A stretch of 64,000 nt of DNA from Marinobacter bohaiensis (GCF_003258515.1 NZ_QGEH01000001.1:2480001-2544000), one strand, 5' to 3'. Counted from the stretch's first letter, positions 48,428 through 58,122 are shown. The notes: generated by a model not told the origin, from the letters alone. Made by a program: numbers and translations.

Positions 48428-48482
48428 TTCACAGACCACAATATCCTGTTATACTCTCCCGAAAACGACCGATATATTGGGT
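48428..48482 (+). promoter_or_regulatory. nrdJ promoter with paired NrdR-like boxes
   Basis: A -35 TTCACA (48428-48433) and a -10 TATACT (48450-48455) are 16 bases apart. Two copies of the NrdR-box core, CAATATCCTG (from 48439) and CGATATATTG (from 48470), are 31 bases apart, the helical spacing usual for NrdR. They bracket the -10, so the repressor could block transcription. A third lone match, CAATATGTAG, starts at 48315. The region 48206-48427 holds nothing else that I can support apart from a small hairpin at 48352-48368. Confidence 0.68.
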
Positions 48483-48705
48483 TTTTCTCCACCAACCCAA
48501 TACTAGCCGACACGATTCGACGCCCGCTCTCTCGACGCCAAACAGCGTCGCAGCAGGCTTTCAGGGGCGTCGAGCGATGGTCCGGAGTGTCGCGCAGGCA
48601 GACACCAGATGTAGTGATCAGGATTTAGCCAGGGAAGCACTCCCTGGACGGGGTCAGGCTGACAGCAGCCTGAAGCAGAGAACATTCGGAGCTTTGAGGG
48701 CGGCA
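48462..48705 (+). ncRNA. Long structured 5' leader of nrdJa
   Basis: From the predicted start near 48462 to the nrdJa ATG is about 240 bases without a gene. Four local hairpins are readable: TATTGGGT/ACCCAATA (48475-48502), CGACGC/GCGTCG (near 48532-48550), CCAGGGA/TCCCTGG (near 48629-48647) and CAGGCT/AGCCTG (near 48656-48673). The length suits a regulatory RNA, and the gene product needs adenosylcobalamin, but the conserved core of the known B12 riboswitch is not seen. Treated as an unclassified leader. Confidence 0.45.
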
Positions 48706-50847
48706 ATGAACGCAAAAGTACAGGAACTCATGAACACCATTCCCATGCAGGATGCTTCGCTGGATATCTGGAATTCCAAATACCAGCTGAAAACCAAGAG
48801 TGGCGATCCGGTGGACGCCACGATCGAGGAAACCTATGCGCGCGTTGCCCGCTCCCTGGCGGACGTGGAAACCAGCAAGGCGAAACGGGAAAAGTATTTC
48901 AAGGAGTTCCTGTGGGCCCTGCAGAACGGTGCCATCCCGGCCGGCCGCATAACCTCCAATGCTGGCGCCGAAGCGCACAAACCGGCCACGTCGACCATTA
49001 ACTGCACCGTTTCCGGCAGCATCAACGACTCCATGAATGACATCCTGGAGAAGAACCACGAAGCCGGCCTGACCCTGAAAGCCGGTTGCGGTATCGGCTA
49101 CGAGTTCTCCACGCTGCGCCCGAAAGGCGCCTACGTCGCCGGTGCTGGCGCCACCACGTCCGGCCCGCTGTCGTTCATGGATATCTTCGACCGCATGTGC
49201 TTCACCGTGTCCTCCGCCGGTGGCCGCCGCGGCGCCCAGATGGCGACCTTCGACGTGCACCACCCGGACGTGATCGACTTTATCCAGGCCAAGCGTGAAG
49301 ACGGCCGCCTGCGTCAGTTCAACCTGTCCCTGCTGATCACCGAGGACTTCATCGAGGCGGTCAAGAACGGCGACGACTGGCACCTGTCCTTCCCGGTTAC
49401 CGAGCAGGAAGCCGAGGCGGAAGGCCTGGACCTGACCGATACATCCAGCTTCGTCTATCGCGACTTCCCGATCCAGGAGAGCTACGTCTGCAACAGCGAA
49501 GGCAAGGTCGCCTGCCGGATCTACAAGACGGTCAAGGCCCAGTTCATCTGGGACAGCATCATGACCTCCACCTACGATTACGCCGAACCGGGCTTCATCC
49601 TGATCGACAAGGTCAACCAGATGAACAACAACTGGTTCTGCGAGGACATCCGCGCCACCAACCCATGTGGCGAGCAGCCGCTGCCGCCTTACGGCAGCTG
49701 CCTGCTGGGCTCGGTCAACCTGACCAAGTTCGTGGACTACCCGTTCACCGACAAGGCCAGCTTCAACTACGAGAAATACCGTCAGGTTGTGGGCACCTTC
49801 ACCCGCATGCTGGACAACGTGGTTGAGATCAACGGCCTGCCGCTGGATGAGCAGCGTCACGAGATCCGCTACAAGCGCCGCCACGGCATGGGCATCCTGG
49901 GTCTGGGCTCCACCCTGGCCATGCTGCGCATGCCGTATGGGTCCGACGAATCCGTGGCCTTCACCGAGGAAGTCGTGCGCGAGATGGCCGTGGAAGGCTG
50001 GCGCCAGTCTCTCGCCCTGGGCGAGGAAAAAGGCCCGGCACCGATTATGATCGACGAGTTCGAAGTCACCGGTAAGATGCTGGCCAAGTGCCCGCAGATG
50101 CGCGAAGACGGCTACAAGGAAGGCGACAAGGTGCCTGGCCGCATCCTCCACGCCAAATACAGCCGCTACATGCAGCGCATTGGCGAGGTGGAGCCGGAGC
50201 TGATCACCAAGCTGGCCGAGAAAGGCGGTCGCTTCACGCACCACACGTCGATCGCGCCGACCGGTACCATCAGCCTGTCCCTGGCCAACAACGCCAGCAA
50301 CGGCATCGAGCCGAGCTTCTCGCACCACTACGCGCGTAACATTATCCGCGAAGGCCGCAAGACCAAAGAGAAAGTGGACGTGTTCTCCTACGAGCTGCTG
50401 GCCTACCGCCACCTGATCAACGCGAAGGCCATGCCCTTCTCGGACGACCAGGAAGCCAAGCTGCCGGACTACTTCACTACATCCGACGACGTGACGCCGA
50501 CGCAGCACGTGGACATCCAGGGCGCCGCCCAGAAATGGGTAGATTCCTCGATTTCCAAGACGGCCAATGTGCCGACAGACTTCCCGTACCCGGACTTCAA
50601 GGACATCTACATGTACGCCTACGAGAAGGGTCTCAAGGGCTGCACGACATTCCGCTTCAACCCGGAAGCCTTCCAGGGCGTCCTGGTCAAGCAGAAAGAC
50701 CTGGAGAACACGGTTTACGAATTTACTCTGGATGACGGTTCCAAGGTGAGCCTGAAGGGCCACGAAGAGGTGGAGTACGACGGTGAGGTCCACACCGCCG
50801 CCAACCTGTTCGACGCCCTCAAAGAAGGCACCTACGGCAAGTACTGA
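48706..50847 (+). CDS. nrdJ: Adenosylcobalamin-dependent ribonucleotide reductase, catalytic subunit NrdJa
   Basis: Class II enzyme making deoxyribonucleotides without oxygen or iron radical subunits. The 713-residue product has STINCTVSGSINDSMNDILEKN, KAGCGIGYEFSTLRPKGAYV, ATNPCGEQPLPPYGSC (catalytic-site motif) and PTGTISLSLANNASNGIEPSF. It lacks the final Cys tail, which sits in the next gene. ATG 48706 has GAGGG upstream; the frame opens earlier but runs through the leader. Likely repressed by NrdR. Confidence 0.95.
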   Translation: MNAKVQELMNTIPMQDASLDIWNSKYQLKTKSGDPVDATIEETYARVARSLADVETSKAKREKYFKEFLWALQNGAIPAGRITSNAGAEAHKPATSTINCTVSGSINDSMNDILEKNHEAGLTLKAGCGIGYEFSTLRPKGAYVAGAGATTSGPLSFMDIFDRMCFTVSSAGGRRGAQMATFDVHHPDVIDFIQAKREDGRLRQFNLSLLITEDFIEAVKNGDDWHLSFPVTEQEAEAEGLDLTDTSSFVYRDFPIQESYVCNSEGKVACRIYKTVKAQFIWDSIMTSTYDYAEPGFILIDKVNQMNNNWFCEDIRATNPCGEQPLPPYGSCLLGSVNLTKFVDYPFTDKASFNYEKYRQVVGTFTRMLDNVVEINGLPLDEQRHEIRYKRRHGMGILGLGSTLAMLRMPYGSDESVAFTEEVVREMAVEGWRQSLALGEEKGPAPIMIDEFEVTGKMLAKCPQMREDGYKEGDKVPGRILHAKYSRYMQRIGEVEPELITKLAEKGGRFTHHTSIAPTGTISLSLANNASNGIEPSFSHHYARNIIREGRKTKEKVDVFSYELLAYRHLINAKAMPFSDDQEAKLPDYFTTSDDVTPTQHVDIQGAAQKWVDSSISKTANVPTDFPYPDFKDIYMYAYEKGLKGCTTFRFNPEAFQGVLVKQKDLENTVYEFTLDDGSKVSLKGHEEVEYDGEVHTAANLFDALKEGTYGKY

Positions 50848-50876
50848 TCCGTCACCACAGCACAGGACACAGAAAG

Positions 50877-51578
50877 ATGACTGTTAAGATTGAAAAGAAC
50901 ATCGTGGGCTACCGGGTCGCCAAGGCCGGGGAAGACGCCCCGAAGAGCAACGAGGCCGCCGAAACCGCGCAGGATAATGCGCCGATCGAGATGAACGAGC
51001 ACATCGAGCGCCCGGATTTCCTGCTGGGAACCACCTACAAGATCAAGCCGCCGGTGGCCGAGCACGCGATGTACATCACCATCAACGACATCCTGCTCAA
51101 TGAGGACACGGACCACGAGAGCCGTCAGCCGTACGAAGTGTTCATCAACTCCAAGTCGATGGAGCACTTCCAGTGGGTCATCGCCCTTACCCGCGTCATT
51201 TCCGCGGTGTTCCGCAAGGGTGGCGATGTGACCTTCCTGGTGGAGGAGCTGCGCTCGGTGTATGACCCGAACGGCGGTTACTTCAAGAAAGGCGGCGTCT
51301 TCATGCCGTCTCTGGTGGCCGAGATCGGCGCCGTGATCGAGAAGCACATGAAGGCCATCGGCCTGATCGAAAGCGACGAGATGAGCGACGTCACCAAGCG
51401 CGTTCTGGCCGAGAAGCGGGCGGAGTTCGAATCGCGCCAGTCCGCCAATAACGAAGACAGCGGCGGCGGGGACTACCCGGCCAACGCCACCATGTGTGGC
51501 AAGTGCAACACCAAGGCGGTCATCGTTATGGATGGCTGCGCCACCTGCCTGTCCTGTGGCGACAGCAAGTGCGGCTGA
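50877..51578 (+). CDS. nrdJb: Ribonucleotide reductase class II, C-terminal subunit NrdJb
   Basis: The 233-residue product corresponds to the C-terminal third of a full-length class II enzyme, split as in Pseudomonas. It has a TSCPD-like domain (RPDFLLGTTYKIKPPVAEHA, MYITINDILLN) and ends with a Cys-rich tail CGKCNTKAVIVMDGCATCLS, CGDSKCG, which should carry the disulfide-shuttling role. It lies 29 bases after nrdJa in one operon, closed by the terminator at 51604-51629. Confidence 0.92.
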   Translation: MTVKIEKNIVGYRVAKAGEDAPKSNEAAETAQDNAPIEMNEHIERPDFLLGTTYKIKPPVAEHAMYITINDILLNEDTDHESRQPYEVFINSKSMEHFQWVIALTRVISAVFRKGGDVTFLVEELRSVYDPNGGYFKKGGVFMPSLVAEIGAVIEKHMKAIGLIESDEMSDVTKRVLAEKRAEFESRQSANNEDSGGGDYPANATMCGKCNTKAVIVMDGCATCLSCGDSKCG

Positions 51579-51603
51579 TCTGAGTCGCACCGCCACAAAC
51601 GAG

Positions 51604-51629
51604 AAAGCCACCCGAGGGTGGCTTTTTTG
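51604..51629 (+). terminator. Intrinsic terminator after nrdJb
   Basis: Stem AAAGCCACCC / GGGTGGCTTT with loop GA(G), followed by a T-run; a textbook intrinsic terminator for the nrdJ operon and, weakly through the A-run, for convergent murB. Confidence 0.92.
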
Positions 51630-51658
51630 TTGCTAGGCGTTTTGTTGCTCGCGGGACA

Positions 51659-52714
51659 CTAAAAACGGAACTCCTCCCGCATCGACACCGGAAAAATCCG
51701 CGGCTCGACCTCCAGCGCGACGCTGTAACGGGCCTGGACATCGTCGCGGATACGCGAGGCCAGCCCCAGTAATTCCCCACCCTGTCCGTCACCATGGTGC
51801 ACCAGTACCAGGGCCTGACGATTGTGGACACCAACGTGGGCGTCACGATGACCTTTCCAGCCACACTGGTCGATCAGCCAACCCGCGGCGAGTTTGGCGC
51901 TGTCCTGGCCAACATAGGCCACGATGTCGGGAAAGCGCTGTTGCAGGGATTCGAACTGCGCCAACGACACCACCGGATTCTTGAAGAAGCTGCCGGCGTT
52001 GGGCAGGAAATCCGGGTCCGGCAGCTTGCGGCTGCGCACCTGGATCACGGCCTGGGCCACGTCTTCGGCGGTGAGCGCGTCAATAGCCTGACCGTCAAAG
52101 AATTCCTCCAGATCCCGGTAGCCGAGTCTCAACGGCGCCCGCTTGGACAGACGCAGACGCACTTTCAGGACCACATAACGCTCCGGCTGGCGCTTGAACA
52201 GACTATCGCGGTAGCCAAAGGCGCACTCTTCGCACGTCAGTACGCGCTCGGCGCCCTGCTCCCGGTCCCAGACGCTCACATCGACCAAGGCGTGGGACAG
52301 TTCCACACCGTAGGCGCCAATGTTCTGAATCGGCGCCGCCCCCACCGTGCCGGGAATCAGCGCCAGGTTCTCAAGGCCGCGATAGCCCGAACGCACCGAG
52401 TACATCACCGTTTCGTGCCAGTTCTCGCCGGCGCCCACTTCCAGGATCGCGGAACCATTATCCACGCCGCTCCAGCAGCGCCCGCCGAGGGATACACGCA
52501 ACACCAGTCCCGGGAAATCCCCGGCCAGTACCAGATTGCTGCCGCCACCAAGCAGGAGCACCGGGAGATCCTGTCGATCCGCCCAGTCCAGTGCACGACG
52601 CAGTTCGGTCACATCACCGGCGCGCGCGTACCAGGCCGCTTCGGCCGGGAGCCGCAGTGTGTTGCGGGACTGCAGGCTCACGTTGGCGGCCGGTTCAAAC
52701 GGCTTCCCGGTCAA
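51659..52714 (-). CDS. murB: UDP-N-acetylenolpyruvoylglucosamine reductase MurB
   Basis: FAD enzyme making UDP-N-acetylmuramate for peptidoglycan. The 351-residue product is the long type I form: FAD motif LLLGGGSNLVLAGDFPG, the GIPGTVGAAPIQNIGAYG-like stretch (LIPGTVGAAPIQNIGAYGVE), YRDSLFKRQ and the SFFKNPVVS motif. It starts with TTG (52712-52714), overlapping the phosphatase stop as TTGA, with GGGAG 8 bases upstream. Last gene of the envelope operon. Confidence 0.95.
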   Translation of the reverse strand: MTGKPFEPAANVSLQSRNTLRLPAEAAWYARAGDVTELRRALDWADRQDLPVLLLGGGSNLVLAGDFPGLVLRVSLGGRCWSGVDNGSAILEVGAGENWHETVMYSVRSGYRGLENLALIPGTVGAAPIQNIGAYGVELSHALVDVSVWDREQGAERVLTCEECAFGYRDSLFKRQPERYVVLKVRLRLSKRAPLRLGYRDLEEFFDGQAIDALTAEDVAQAVIQVRSRKLPDPDFLPNAGSFFKNPVVSLAQFESLQQRFPDIVAYVGQDSAKLAAGWLIDQCGWKGHRDAHVGVHNRQALVLVHHGDGQGGELLGLASRIRDDVQARYSVALEVEPRIFPVSMREEFRF

Positions 52715-53190
52715 AGCCGGTGCTCCCGGATGTGATCGATCAGGCCGTCACAGGCCGACTCCACCAAGTCGAGCACAAATTCGAAGCCGTCGCCGCCACC
52801 GTAATAGGGATCGGGCACCTCATCGACCGGGCTGTCGCCGGCGTAGGTCAGGAACAGCTCGGGCTGGGTGCGTCGTGAACTGGCCAGGCTGCGACTGCGG
52901 GCCAGGTTGTCGCGATCCATCACCAGCACATAGTCAAAATGGTCCAGATCCGCCGATTTCAACTGGCGGGCGCGAATGGTCGACAGGTCATAACCGCGCT
53001 TGCGGGCGGCCGCCATGGCGCGCTCGTCGGGCGGCTCACCAATATGCCAGGCGCCGGTGCCACAGGAATCGATTTCGATAGAGTCGGCAAGACCGGCCTG
53101 CTCCACCCGGGCCTGGAAAACACCATGCGCCGTCGGCGAGCGGCAGATATTGCCCATGCAGACGAACAGTACGCGGACCGGATCAGGCAT
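52711..53190 (-). CDS. Low-molecular-weight protein-tyrosine phosphatase
   Basis: The 159-residue product has the catalytic loop [17 protein letters not shown] (C-x5-R) and the general-acid motif [10 protein letters not shown]. The start at ATG 53188-53190 overlaps kdsB by 8 bases. Its targets are unknown; the location between kdsB and murB is conserved in Pseudomonas relatives and suggests a tie to envelope genes. Confidence 0.92.
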   Translation of the reverse strand: MPDPVRVLFVCMGNICRSPTAHGVFQARVEQAGLADSIEIDSCGTGAWHIGEPPDERAMAAARKRGYDLSTIRARQLKSADLDHFDYVLVMDRDNLARSRSLASSRRTQPELFLTYAGDSPVDEVPDPYYGGGDGFEFVLDLVESACDGLIDHIREHRL

Positions 53191-53980
53191 CCTGCTCAAC
53201 CTCCAGCAGGCCGTCGGCAAAGGCGCGGCGCAACCGCTCCAGGTCGTCAGGGGTATCCACACCGCCGGCAGGCCGTTCGGAGGCCACGTCCACGTGAATG
53301 CGAGCACCGTTTTCCAGAGCGCGCAGCTGCTCCAGCGACTCAGCCTGTTCCAGTGGTGACGCCGGCCAGCGCACGAAGTCGTGCAGCAGGCGCACCCGGT
53401 AGCCGTAGATGCCGATATGCCGCAGGTACCGAATGCCGGTCGGCATACCGGCCGCCGCGGCGCCGGCCAGATCGGGCCAATGCTCGCGCGCCCAGGGCAC
53501 CGGCGCGCGGCTGAAGTAGAGTGCGAACCCGTCCAGGCCGCGAACAACTTTCACCACATTGGGGTTGAGCGCCAGTTCGGGGGATTCAACGGACTCGCAC
53601 AGGGTCGCGATGTCCGCGTCCGGGTAGCGCTCCAGGTTCTGTGCCACCTGGTTGATCAGCACAGGCGGGATCAGCGGCTCGTCCCCCTGCACGTTGACCA
53701 CACGCTCCTCCGGGCCGAAGCCCAGGGTGTCGGCCACTTCCTGCAGTCGGTCGGTGCCCGAGGCATGATTGGCGGCGGTCATCACTACTTCCGCCCCGAA
53801 ACCTTCGGCAGCGGTGGCGATGCGCTCGTCGTCGGTGGCGATGATCACACGGCCGGCCTCGCTCTCGCAGGCACGGTTATAGACATGCTCGATCATCGTT
53901 TGCCCGCCGATTTCCAGCAGCGGCTTACCCGGCAGACGGGTCGACGCGTAGCGGGCGGGAATGACTACGGTAAAAGACAT
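53183..53980 (-). CDS. kdsB: 3-deoxy-manno-octulosonate cytidylyltransferase (CMP-Kdo synthetase)
   Basis: Activates Kdo for lipopolysaccharide. The 265-residue product opens [19 protein letters not shown], with [18 protein letters not shown] and [12 protein letters not shown], standard for KdsB. Overlaps the phosphatase start by 8 bases; ycaR-like gene lies 67 bases upstream. Confidence 0.96.
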   Translation of the reverse strand: MSFTVVIPARYASTRLPGKPLLEIGGQTMIEHVYNRACESEAGRVIIATDDERIATAAEGFGAEVVMTAANHASGTDRLQEVADTLGFGPEERVVNVQGDEPLIPPVLINQVAQNLERYPDADIATLCESVESPELALNPNVVKVVRGLDGFALYFSRAPVPWAREHWPDLAGAAAAGMPTGIRYLRHIGIYGYRVRLLHDFVRWPASPLEQAESLEQLRALENGARIHVDVASERPAGGVDTPDDLERLRRAFADGLLEVEQDA

Positions 53981-54047
53981 GGTCGCTCCTGACTCGGTGG
54001 TGTTGCGGATTCGCCCGGGACCAGTCTGTGGCCGGCCCCGGACCGCC

Positions 54048-54236
54048 CTAGCGCTTTTCCAGGCGCTCGTCGGTGGTCAAGGTGCGGGCCTCGACGGCCA
54101 GCATCACCGGGATCCCCTCACGGATGGGAAAGGCCATCCCGTCGGGCCGGCAGATCAACTCCTCCCGGTTCTCGGTCAGGTGCAGCTCACCCTTGCACAC
54201 CGGACAGGCCAGCATGGCTACCAGTTTCTTGTCCAT
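54048..54236 (-). CDS. Trm112-family zinc-ribbon-like protein (YcaR)
   Basis: The 62-residue product [20 protein letters not shown] with [20 protein letters not shown] is the UPF0434/Trm112 family found between lpxK and kdsB in most gammaproteobacteria. It may be an activator of methyltransferases by analogy to Trm112, but the bacterial role is unsettled. Only the first CxxC pair and the later lone Cys of LIC are present, as in the family. Confidence 0.9.
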   Translation of the reverse strand: MDKKLVAMLACPVCKGELHLTENREELICRPDGMAFPIREGIPVMLAVEARTLTTDERLEKR

Positions 54237-54253
54237 ATTCGTTTCTCTCACTG

Positions 54254-55249
54254 TCAGGCCGGACGCTGGACCAGAGCGGCCAGACGCTGATCCAGCCAAC
54301 TCCAGAAAGCATCCGGCAAGGTGGCGCGAACTTCAAGCGACCAGCAGTCGGCATCGGCCAGTTCCCGACATTTTACGGCGTCCTTGGCGGTCATGACCAA
54401 TGCCTGTTGCGGTTGCCGCTGGAGATCGCGCGCCTCAAAGGTGTGATGATCCGGCAGCGGGCGACCGTCGACCCGGGCCCCGAGGGCTTCCAGGGCCTGG
54501 AAAAACCGCTGCGGGTTGCCAATACCGGCCACGGCCGCCACCGAGCGCCCCTGCAACCAGTCCACCGGCACCCGCTCGCCGCTGACCAGATTTTTCAGGT
54601 GCACCGACTGGAACTGCATGACCACCGTCTGGGGATGATGAATGCCCGCCACCGGACTGCCGTTGAACACTACGGCATCGACGTCAGCCAGGCGCTCCGG
54701 CCCTTCACGCAGCGGGCCCACAGGAATCGGGGCCCCGTTGCCCAGCCCGCGCTGACCGTCGAACACCGCGATTTCGAGATCGCGCCCCAGGGCATAGTGC
54801 TGCAGGCCGTCATCGCAGACCAGGATGTCCGCCAATCCTTCATCATGGGCCCAGACAGCGGCCCGGGCACGCCTGGGATCGACAACCACCGGCACCCCGG
54901 CCTGCTCCAACAGCATCCGGGGCTCATCGCCACTGATGCTGGCCGGCGTATCGCGGGTGACTTCCAGGGGATAGCGATCGGACTTGCCACCATAACCCCG
55001 GCTGACAATCGCCGGCCGCCAGCCGGCCTGTCGCAGATGATCGACGAGCGCCAGTGTCAGGGGGGACTTGCCGGTGCCGCCGGCGGTGATGTTGCCCACG
55101 ACGATGACGGGGATCGGCGGCCGAGCCGACGCCTTGTGACCGTCAGCATAGGCCCGCCGCCGACGCCGACTGACCCAGCGGTAGAGCCAGGCCAGTGGCC
55201 ACAGGAACCAGAGCGGCCGCCCAGCTCCATACCAGAGGCGCTGGATCAT
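54254..55249 (-). CDS. lpxK: Tetraacyldisaccharide 4'-kinase LpxK
   Basis: Phosphorylates the lipid A precursor at the 4' position. The 331-residue product has a hydrophobic N-terminal anchor ([13 protein letters not shown]), P-loop [13 protein letters not shown], the IVSRGYGG motif and [15 protein letters not shown]. It lies 6 bases from msbA, the usual pair. Confidence 0.96.
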   Translation of the reverse strand: MIQRLWYGAGRPLWFLWPLAWLYRWVSRRRRRAYADGHKASARPPIPVIVVGNITAGGTGKSPLTLALVDHLRQAGWRPAIVSRGYGGKSDRYPLEVTRDTPASISGDEPRMLLEQAGVPVVVDPRRARAAVWAHDEGLADILVCDDGLQHYALGRDLEIAVFDGQRGLGNGAPIPVGPLREGPERLADVDAVVFNGSPVAGIHHPQTVVMQFQSVHLKNLVSGERVPVDWLQGRSVAAVAGIGNPQRFFQALEALGARVDGRPLPDHHTFEARDLQRQPQQALVMTAKDAVKCRELADADCWSLEVRATLPDAFWSWLDQRLAALVQRPA

Positions 55250-55254
55250 GGTGT

Positions 55255-57003
55255 TCAGCCGGCCTCGGCAAAGTTGGTCTGGTGCAGCTGGGCGTAGATA
55301 CCGCCCTGCTCCAGCAACGCCTCGTGGTTGCCGGATTCCACGATCTGGCCATTGTCCATCACCAGGATGCGATCAGCCTTCTCGATGGTCGACAGCCGGT
55401 GCGCGATGACCAGCGTGGTACGCCCCTTCATCACCACATCCAGGGCCTCCTGGATATGCCGCTCGGACTCCGTGTCCAGCGCCGAGGTGGCCTCATCCAG
55501 AATCAGGATCGGGGCATCCTTGAGCAACGCCCGGGCAATTGCCAGACGCTGGCGCTGACCGCCGGACAGCATCACGCCGTTGTCGCCAATCAGAGTGTCC
55601 ATGCCTTCCGGCATGCGATCAATGAACTCCAGCGCGTGGGCCTTGGCGGCGGCCTCGCGGATTTCCTCGCGGCTGCAGTCTCGCAGCGCGCCGTAGGCAA
55701 TATTCGCGGCGATACTGTCGTTGAACAGCACCACGTTCTGGGTCACCAGGGCGATCTGTCGACGCAGCGCTTCCAGGCTGAAATCGGTCAGGGGAACACC
55801 GTCAATCAGGATGTCGCCACCAGTGTATTCATAGAATCGCGGCAACAGGCTGACCAGGGTGGACTTACCACTGCCTGAGCGCCCCACCAGAGCCACACTC
55901 TGGCCCTGCGGAATCTCCAGATCGATGCCCTTGAGAACGTCATCCAACTGATCGCGGTAGCGGAAACGCACGTCACGCAGGCTGATATCGCCCTTGACGC
56001 GTTCCGGCGCGAAGGTGCCCGTGTCGTTTTCCGGCACCTCGTCGATCGTCTCGAACACATCGTGTGCCGCCGCCACGCCTTTCTGGATCTTGGCGTGCAC
56101 CGACGTGACCTGACGGATGGGCTTGGCCATGGTGGTCGCCGCAGTGATGAAAGCGACCAGTTCGCCGGTGGTCATGCCGCCCCGAATCTCAGGCGCCAGC
56201 ATGACCCACACCAGCGCGGCAATGGACAGCGCCACCAGGATCTGGATCACCGGCACACTGATCGCCTGGGTGGAGGCCATTTTCAGGCTCTGGTTCAGAT
56301 TGCGACCGCTGACGGCATAGAAACGATCGCGCTCGTAGCCTTCACCACCGAAAATCCGTACCACGCGATAGCCGCCGATCGACTCGGACGCCACATGGGT
56401 AATGTCCCCCATGGAACCCTGGATACGGCGGCTCAGTTTGCGGAAGCGCTTGCTGGCGTAGCTCACCACGAAACCGATCACCGGCCCCAGGGCGACAAAA
56501 ATCAGTGTCAACTTCCAGTTGGTATAAAGCATGAAGCTCATCAGGCCGATGATGGTCAGCCCTTCGCGCAGGGTGATGGTCACCGCGCTGGTGGTGGCAT
56601 CGGCCACCTGCTCGACGTTGAAGGTCAGCTTGGACACCAGGTGGCCGGAGGAATGGTCGTCGAAAAAGCGCGAAGGCAGCTTGAGCAGCCGGTCGAACAC
56701 CTGGTTACGCAGGGCATTGACCACGTGCCGGCCAACGTAGTTGATGAAGTACTGGCCCAGAAAAGTCCCCAGCCCGCGCAGGGCGAACACGCCCACGATC
56801 ATCCCGGTCAGCAGCATGCGATTCTGGTCGGTCGGGTTCTCAATCGCGTTGATGACGTATTCCATGGCCGCCGCCATGCCAGTGGACGCGGCGGCGTAGA
56901 TCATGTTGCCGAACACGGCGAGGGAGAAGGCGACCCAGAAGGGCTTAACGTAGGACAGCAGACGCTTGTACGTCTGCCAGTTGGATGCGGAGTCCGCTGT
57001 CAT
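55255..57003 (-). CDS. msbA: Lipid A export ABC ATPase/permease MsbA
   Basis: Flips lipid A-core across the inner membrane. The 582-residue half-transporter has six membrane segments (about residues 15-310), then an ATPase with Walker A VGRSGSGKSTL, signature LSGGQRQRLAIARALLKD, Walker B ILILDEATSALD and the switch His in VIAHRLSTIEK. Length equals E. coli MsbA (582). It follows exbD in the operon. Confidence 0.95.
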   Translation of the reverse strand: MTADSASNWQTYKRLLSYVKPFWVAFSLAVFGNMIYAAASTGMAAAMEYVINAIENPTDQNRMLLTGMIVGVFALRGLGTFLGQYFINYVGRHVVNALRNQVFDRLLKLPSRFFDDHSSGHLVSKLTFNVEQVADATTSAVTITLREGLTIIGLMSFMLYTNWKLTLIFVALGPVIGFVVSYASKRFRKLSRRIQGSMGDITHVASESIGGYRVVRIFGGEGYERDRFYAVSGRNLNQSLKMASTQAISVPVIQILVALSIAALVWVMLAPEIRGGMTTGELVAFITAATTMAKPIRQVTSVHAKIQKGVAAAHDVFETIDEVPENDTGTFAPERVKGDISLRDVRFRYRDQLDDVLKGIDLEIPQGQSVALVGRSGSGKSTLVSLLPRFYEYTGGDILIDGVPLTDFSLEALRRQIALVTQNVVLFNDSIAANIAYGALRDCSREEIREAAAKAHALEFIDRMPEGMDTLIGDNGVMLSGGQRQRLAIARALLKDAPILILDEATSALDTESERHIQEALDVVMKGRTTLVIAHRLSTIEKADRILVMDNGQIVESGNHEALLEQGGIYAQLHQTNFAEAG

Positions 57004-57067
57004 AGTCGGGTTCCGTTAAGATGGTCGGTCTGTACACGCGCCCCGGCGGCACGCCAGGGCACTGGAT

Positions 57068-57490
57068 TTATTCGCCATCCGAGGGACGTTCGGTGGTGAT
57101 ACTGAGTTTGACGAAACCCAGTCGGCCAGCCACGTCCATCGCCCGGACAACGTATTCGTGGGGGGTCTGGGCATCGGCCGTGATGATGAACGGCAGCTTG
57201 GAGTCGCCTCCCGACACATCCTTCACGGCTTTCTGCAGGGTGTCGCGCTGGTTGTTGACCAGGCGGCGGTCATTGACCGAATACTGCCCTTCGGCATTGA
57301 TCACCACATCCACCTGCTCGACCGGGGCTTCCGACACCTTGCCGTCCGCTTCGGGCAGGTCCACCTGCAGATGACTCTCCCGAGTGAAGGTGGTCGACAC
57401 CATGAAGAAAATCAACAGCAGGAACACGACGTCGATCAGCGGGGTCAGGTCAACGCCGACTTCCTGGCTTCTCTGGCGCTTGAACTTCAC
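57068..57490 (-). CDS. exbD: ExbD/TolR-family biopolymer transport protein
   Basis: The 140-residue product MKFKRQRSQEVGVDLTPLID with the proton-path Asp, a single membrane segment (VVFLLLIFFMVSTTF) and a periplasmic domain. It powers outer-membrane transport with the ExbB partner. I chose GTG 57488-57490, whose N-terminus matches the family; an in-frame TTG at 57499 overlapping the exbB stop (TTGA) is an alternative. Placement next to msbA-lpxK is typical of Pseudomonas relatives. Confidence 0.9.
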   Translation of the reverse strand: MKFKRQRSQEVGVDLTPLIDVVFLLLIFFMVSTTFTRESHLQVDLPEADGKVSEAPVEQVDVVINAEGQYSVNDRRLVNNQRDTLQKAVKDVSGGDSKLPFIITADAQTPHEYVVRAMDVAGRLGFVKLSITTERPSDGE

Positions 57491-57495
57491 GACGC

Positions 57496-58122
57496 TCAAG
57501 CTCCCTCTACGTCGATTTCGCGGTCACCGTGGACCACTTCCACCAACTTGATGGCTTCCTGCTCCATGCTCACCACCAGCGCATCGACACGGCGGATGAA
57601 GTAGCGGTGGAAGATCAGGGCGGGAATCGCCACGCTCAGGCCCGCGGCGGTGGTCATCAGCGCCTCGGAAATCCCTCCGGCCAAGTTGCCGGCGTTGCCG
57701 ACGCCGGCCAACTGGATCTCGGCAAACACCTTGATCATGCCGATCACCGTGCCCAGCAGCCCCAACAGCGGCGTGATCGTGGCCACGGTACCCAGCGGAT
57801 TGAGGAAACGCTCAAGGTCGTGAATGACCTGGCTAGCCTCTTCCTCGATGCTTTCCTTCATGATCTCGCGACCGTGCTTGGCGTTCATCAGGCCACCGGC
57901 CAGAACGCGGCCCATCGGGGAGGAACCTTGCAGGGCTTTGAGCTTACGCGCGTTCAGCTCCTTTTTCTTGATCCAGCGCCACAGTTCGTTGATGGTTTCC
58001 TGTGGTGCCACGCGGGATTCGCGCAAGGACCAGAATCGTTCGAGAATGATAGCCAGGGCGAGGATGGAACACGCAACAATCGGCACCATGATGATGCCAC
58101 CCGCCTGAAGAAGCTCTAACAC
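57496..58122 (-). CDS. exbB: MotA/TolQ/ExbB-family proton channel protein
   Basis: The 208-residue product has three membrane segments and the conserved block ITPLLGLLGTVIGMIKVFAEI and ISEALMTTAAGLSVAIPALIFHRYF. It starts with GTG (58120-58122) behind AGGGAG. It partners ExbD, with overlapping reading ends, and heads the exbB-exbD-msbA-lpxK block. Confidence 0.92.
   Translation of the reverse strand: MLELLQAGGIIMVPIVACSILALAIILERFWSLRESRVAPQETINELWRWIKKKELNARKLKALQGSSPMGRVLAGGLMNAKHGREIMKESIEEEASQVIHDLERFLNPLGTVATITPLLGLLGTVIGMIKVFAEIQLAGVGNAGNLAGGISEALMTTAAGLSVAIPALIFHRYFIRRVDALVVSMEQEAIKLVEVVHGDREIDVEGA

Noticed and set aside
48462-48705. Canonical cobalamin riboswitch before nrdJ
   Set aside because: Length and gene function fit, but the conserved GCCCCCGC/ACTG core and a proper B12 box are not readable. 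Kept only as an unclassified structured leader.
48625-50793. 722-codon open frame antisense to nrdJa
   Set aside because: It mirrors the codon structure of nrdJa, has no recognisable domain and starts without a fitting ribosome site; a shadow of a high-G+C gene.
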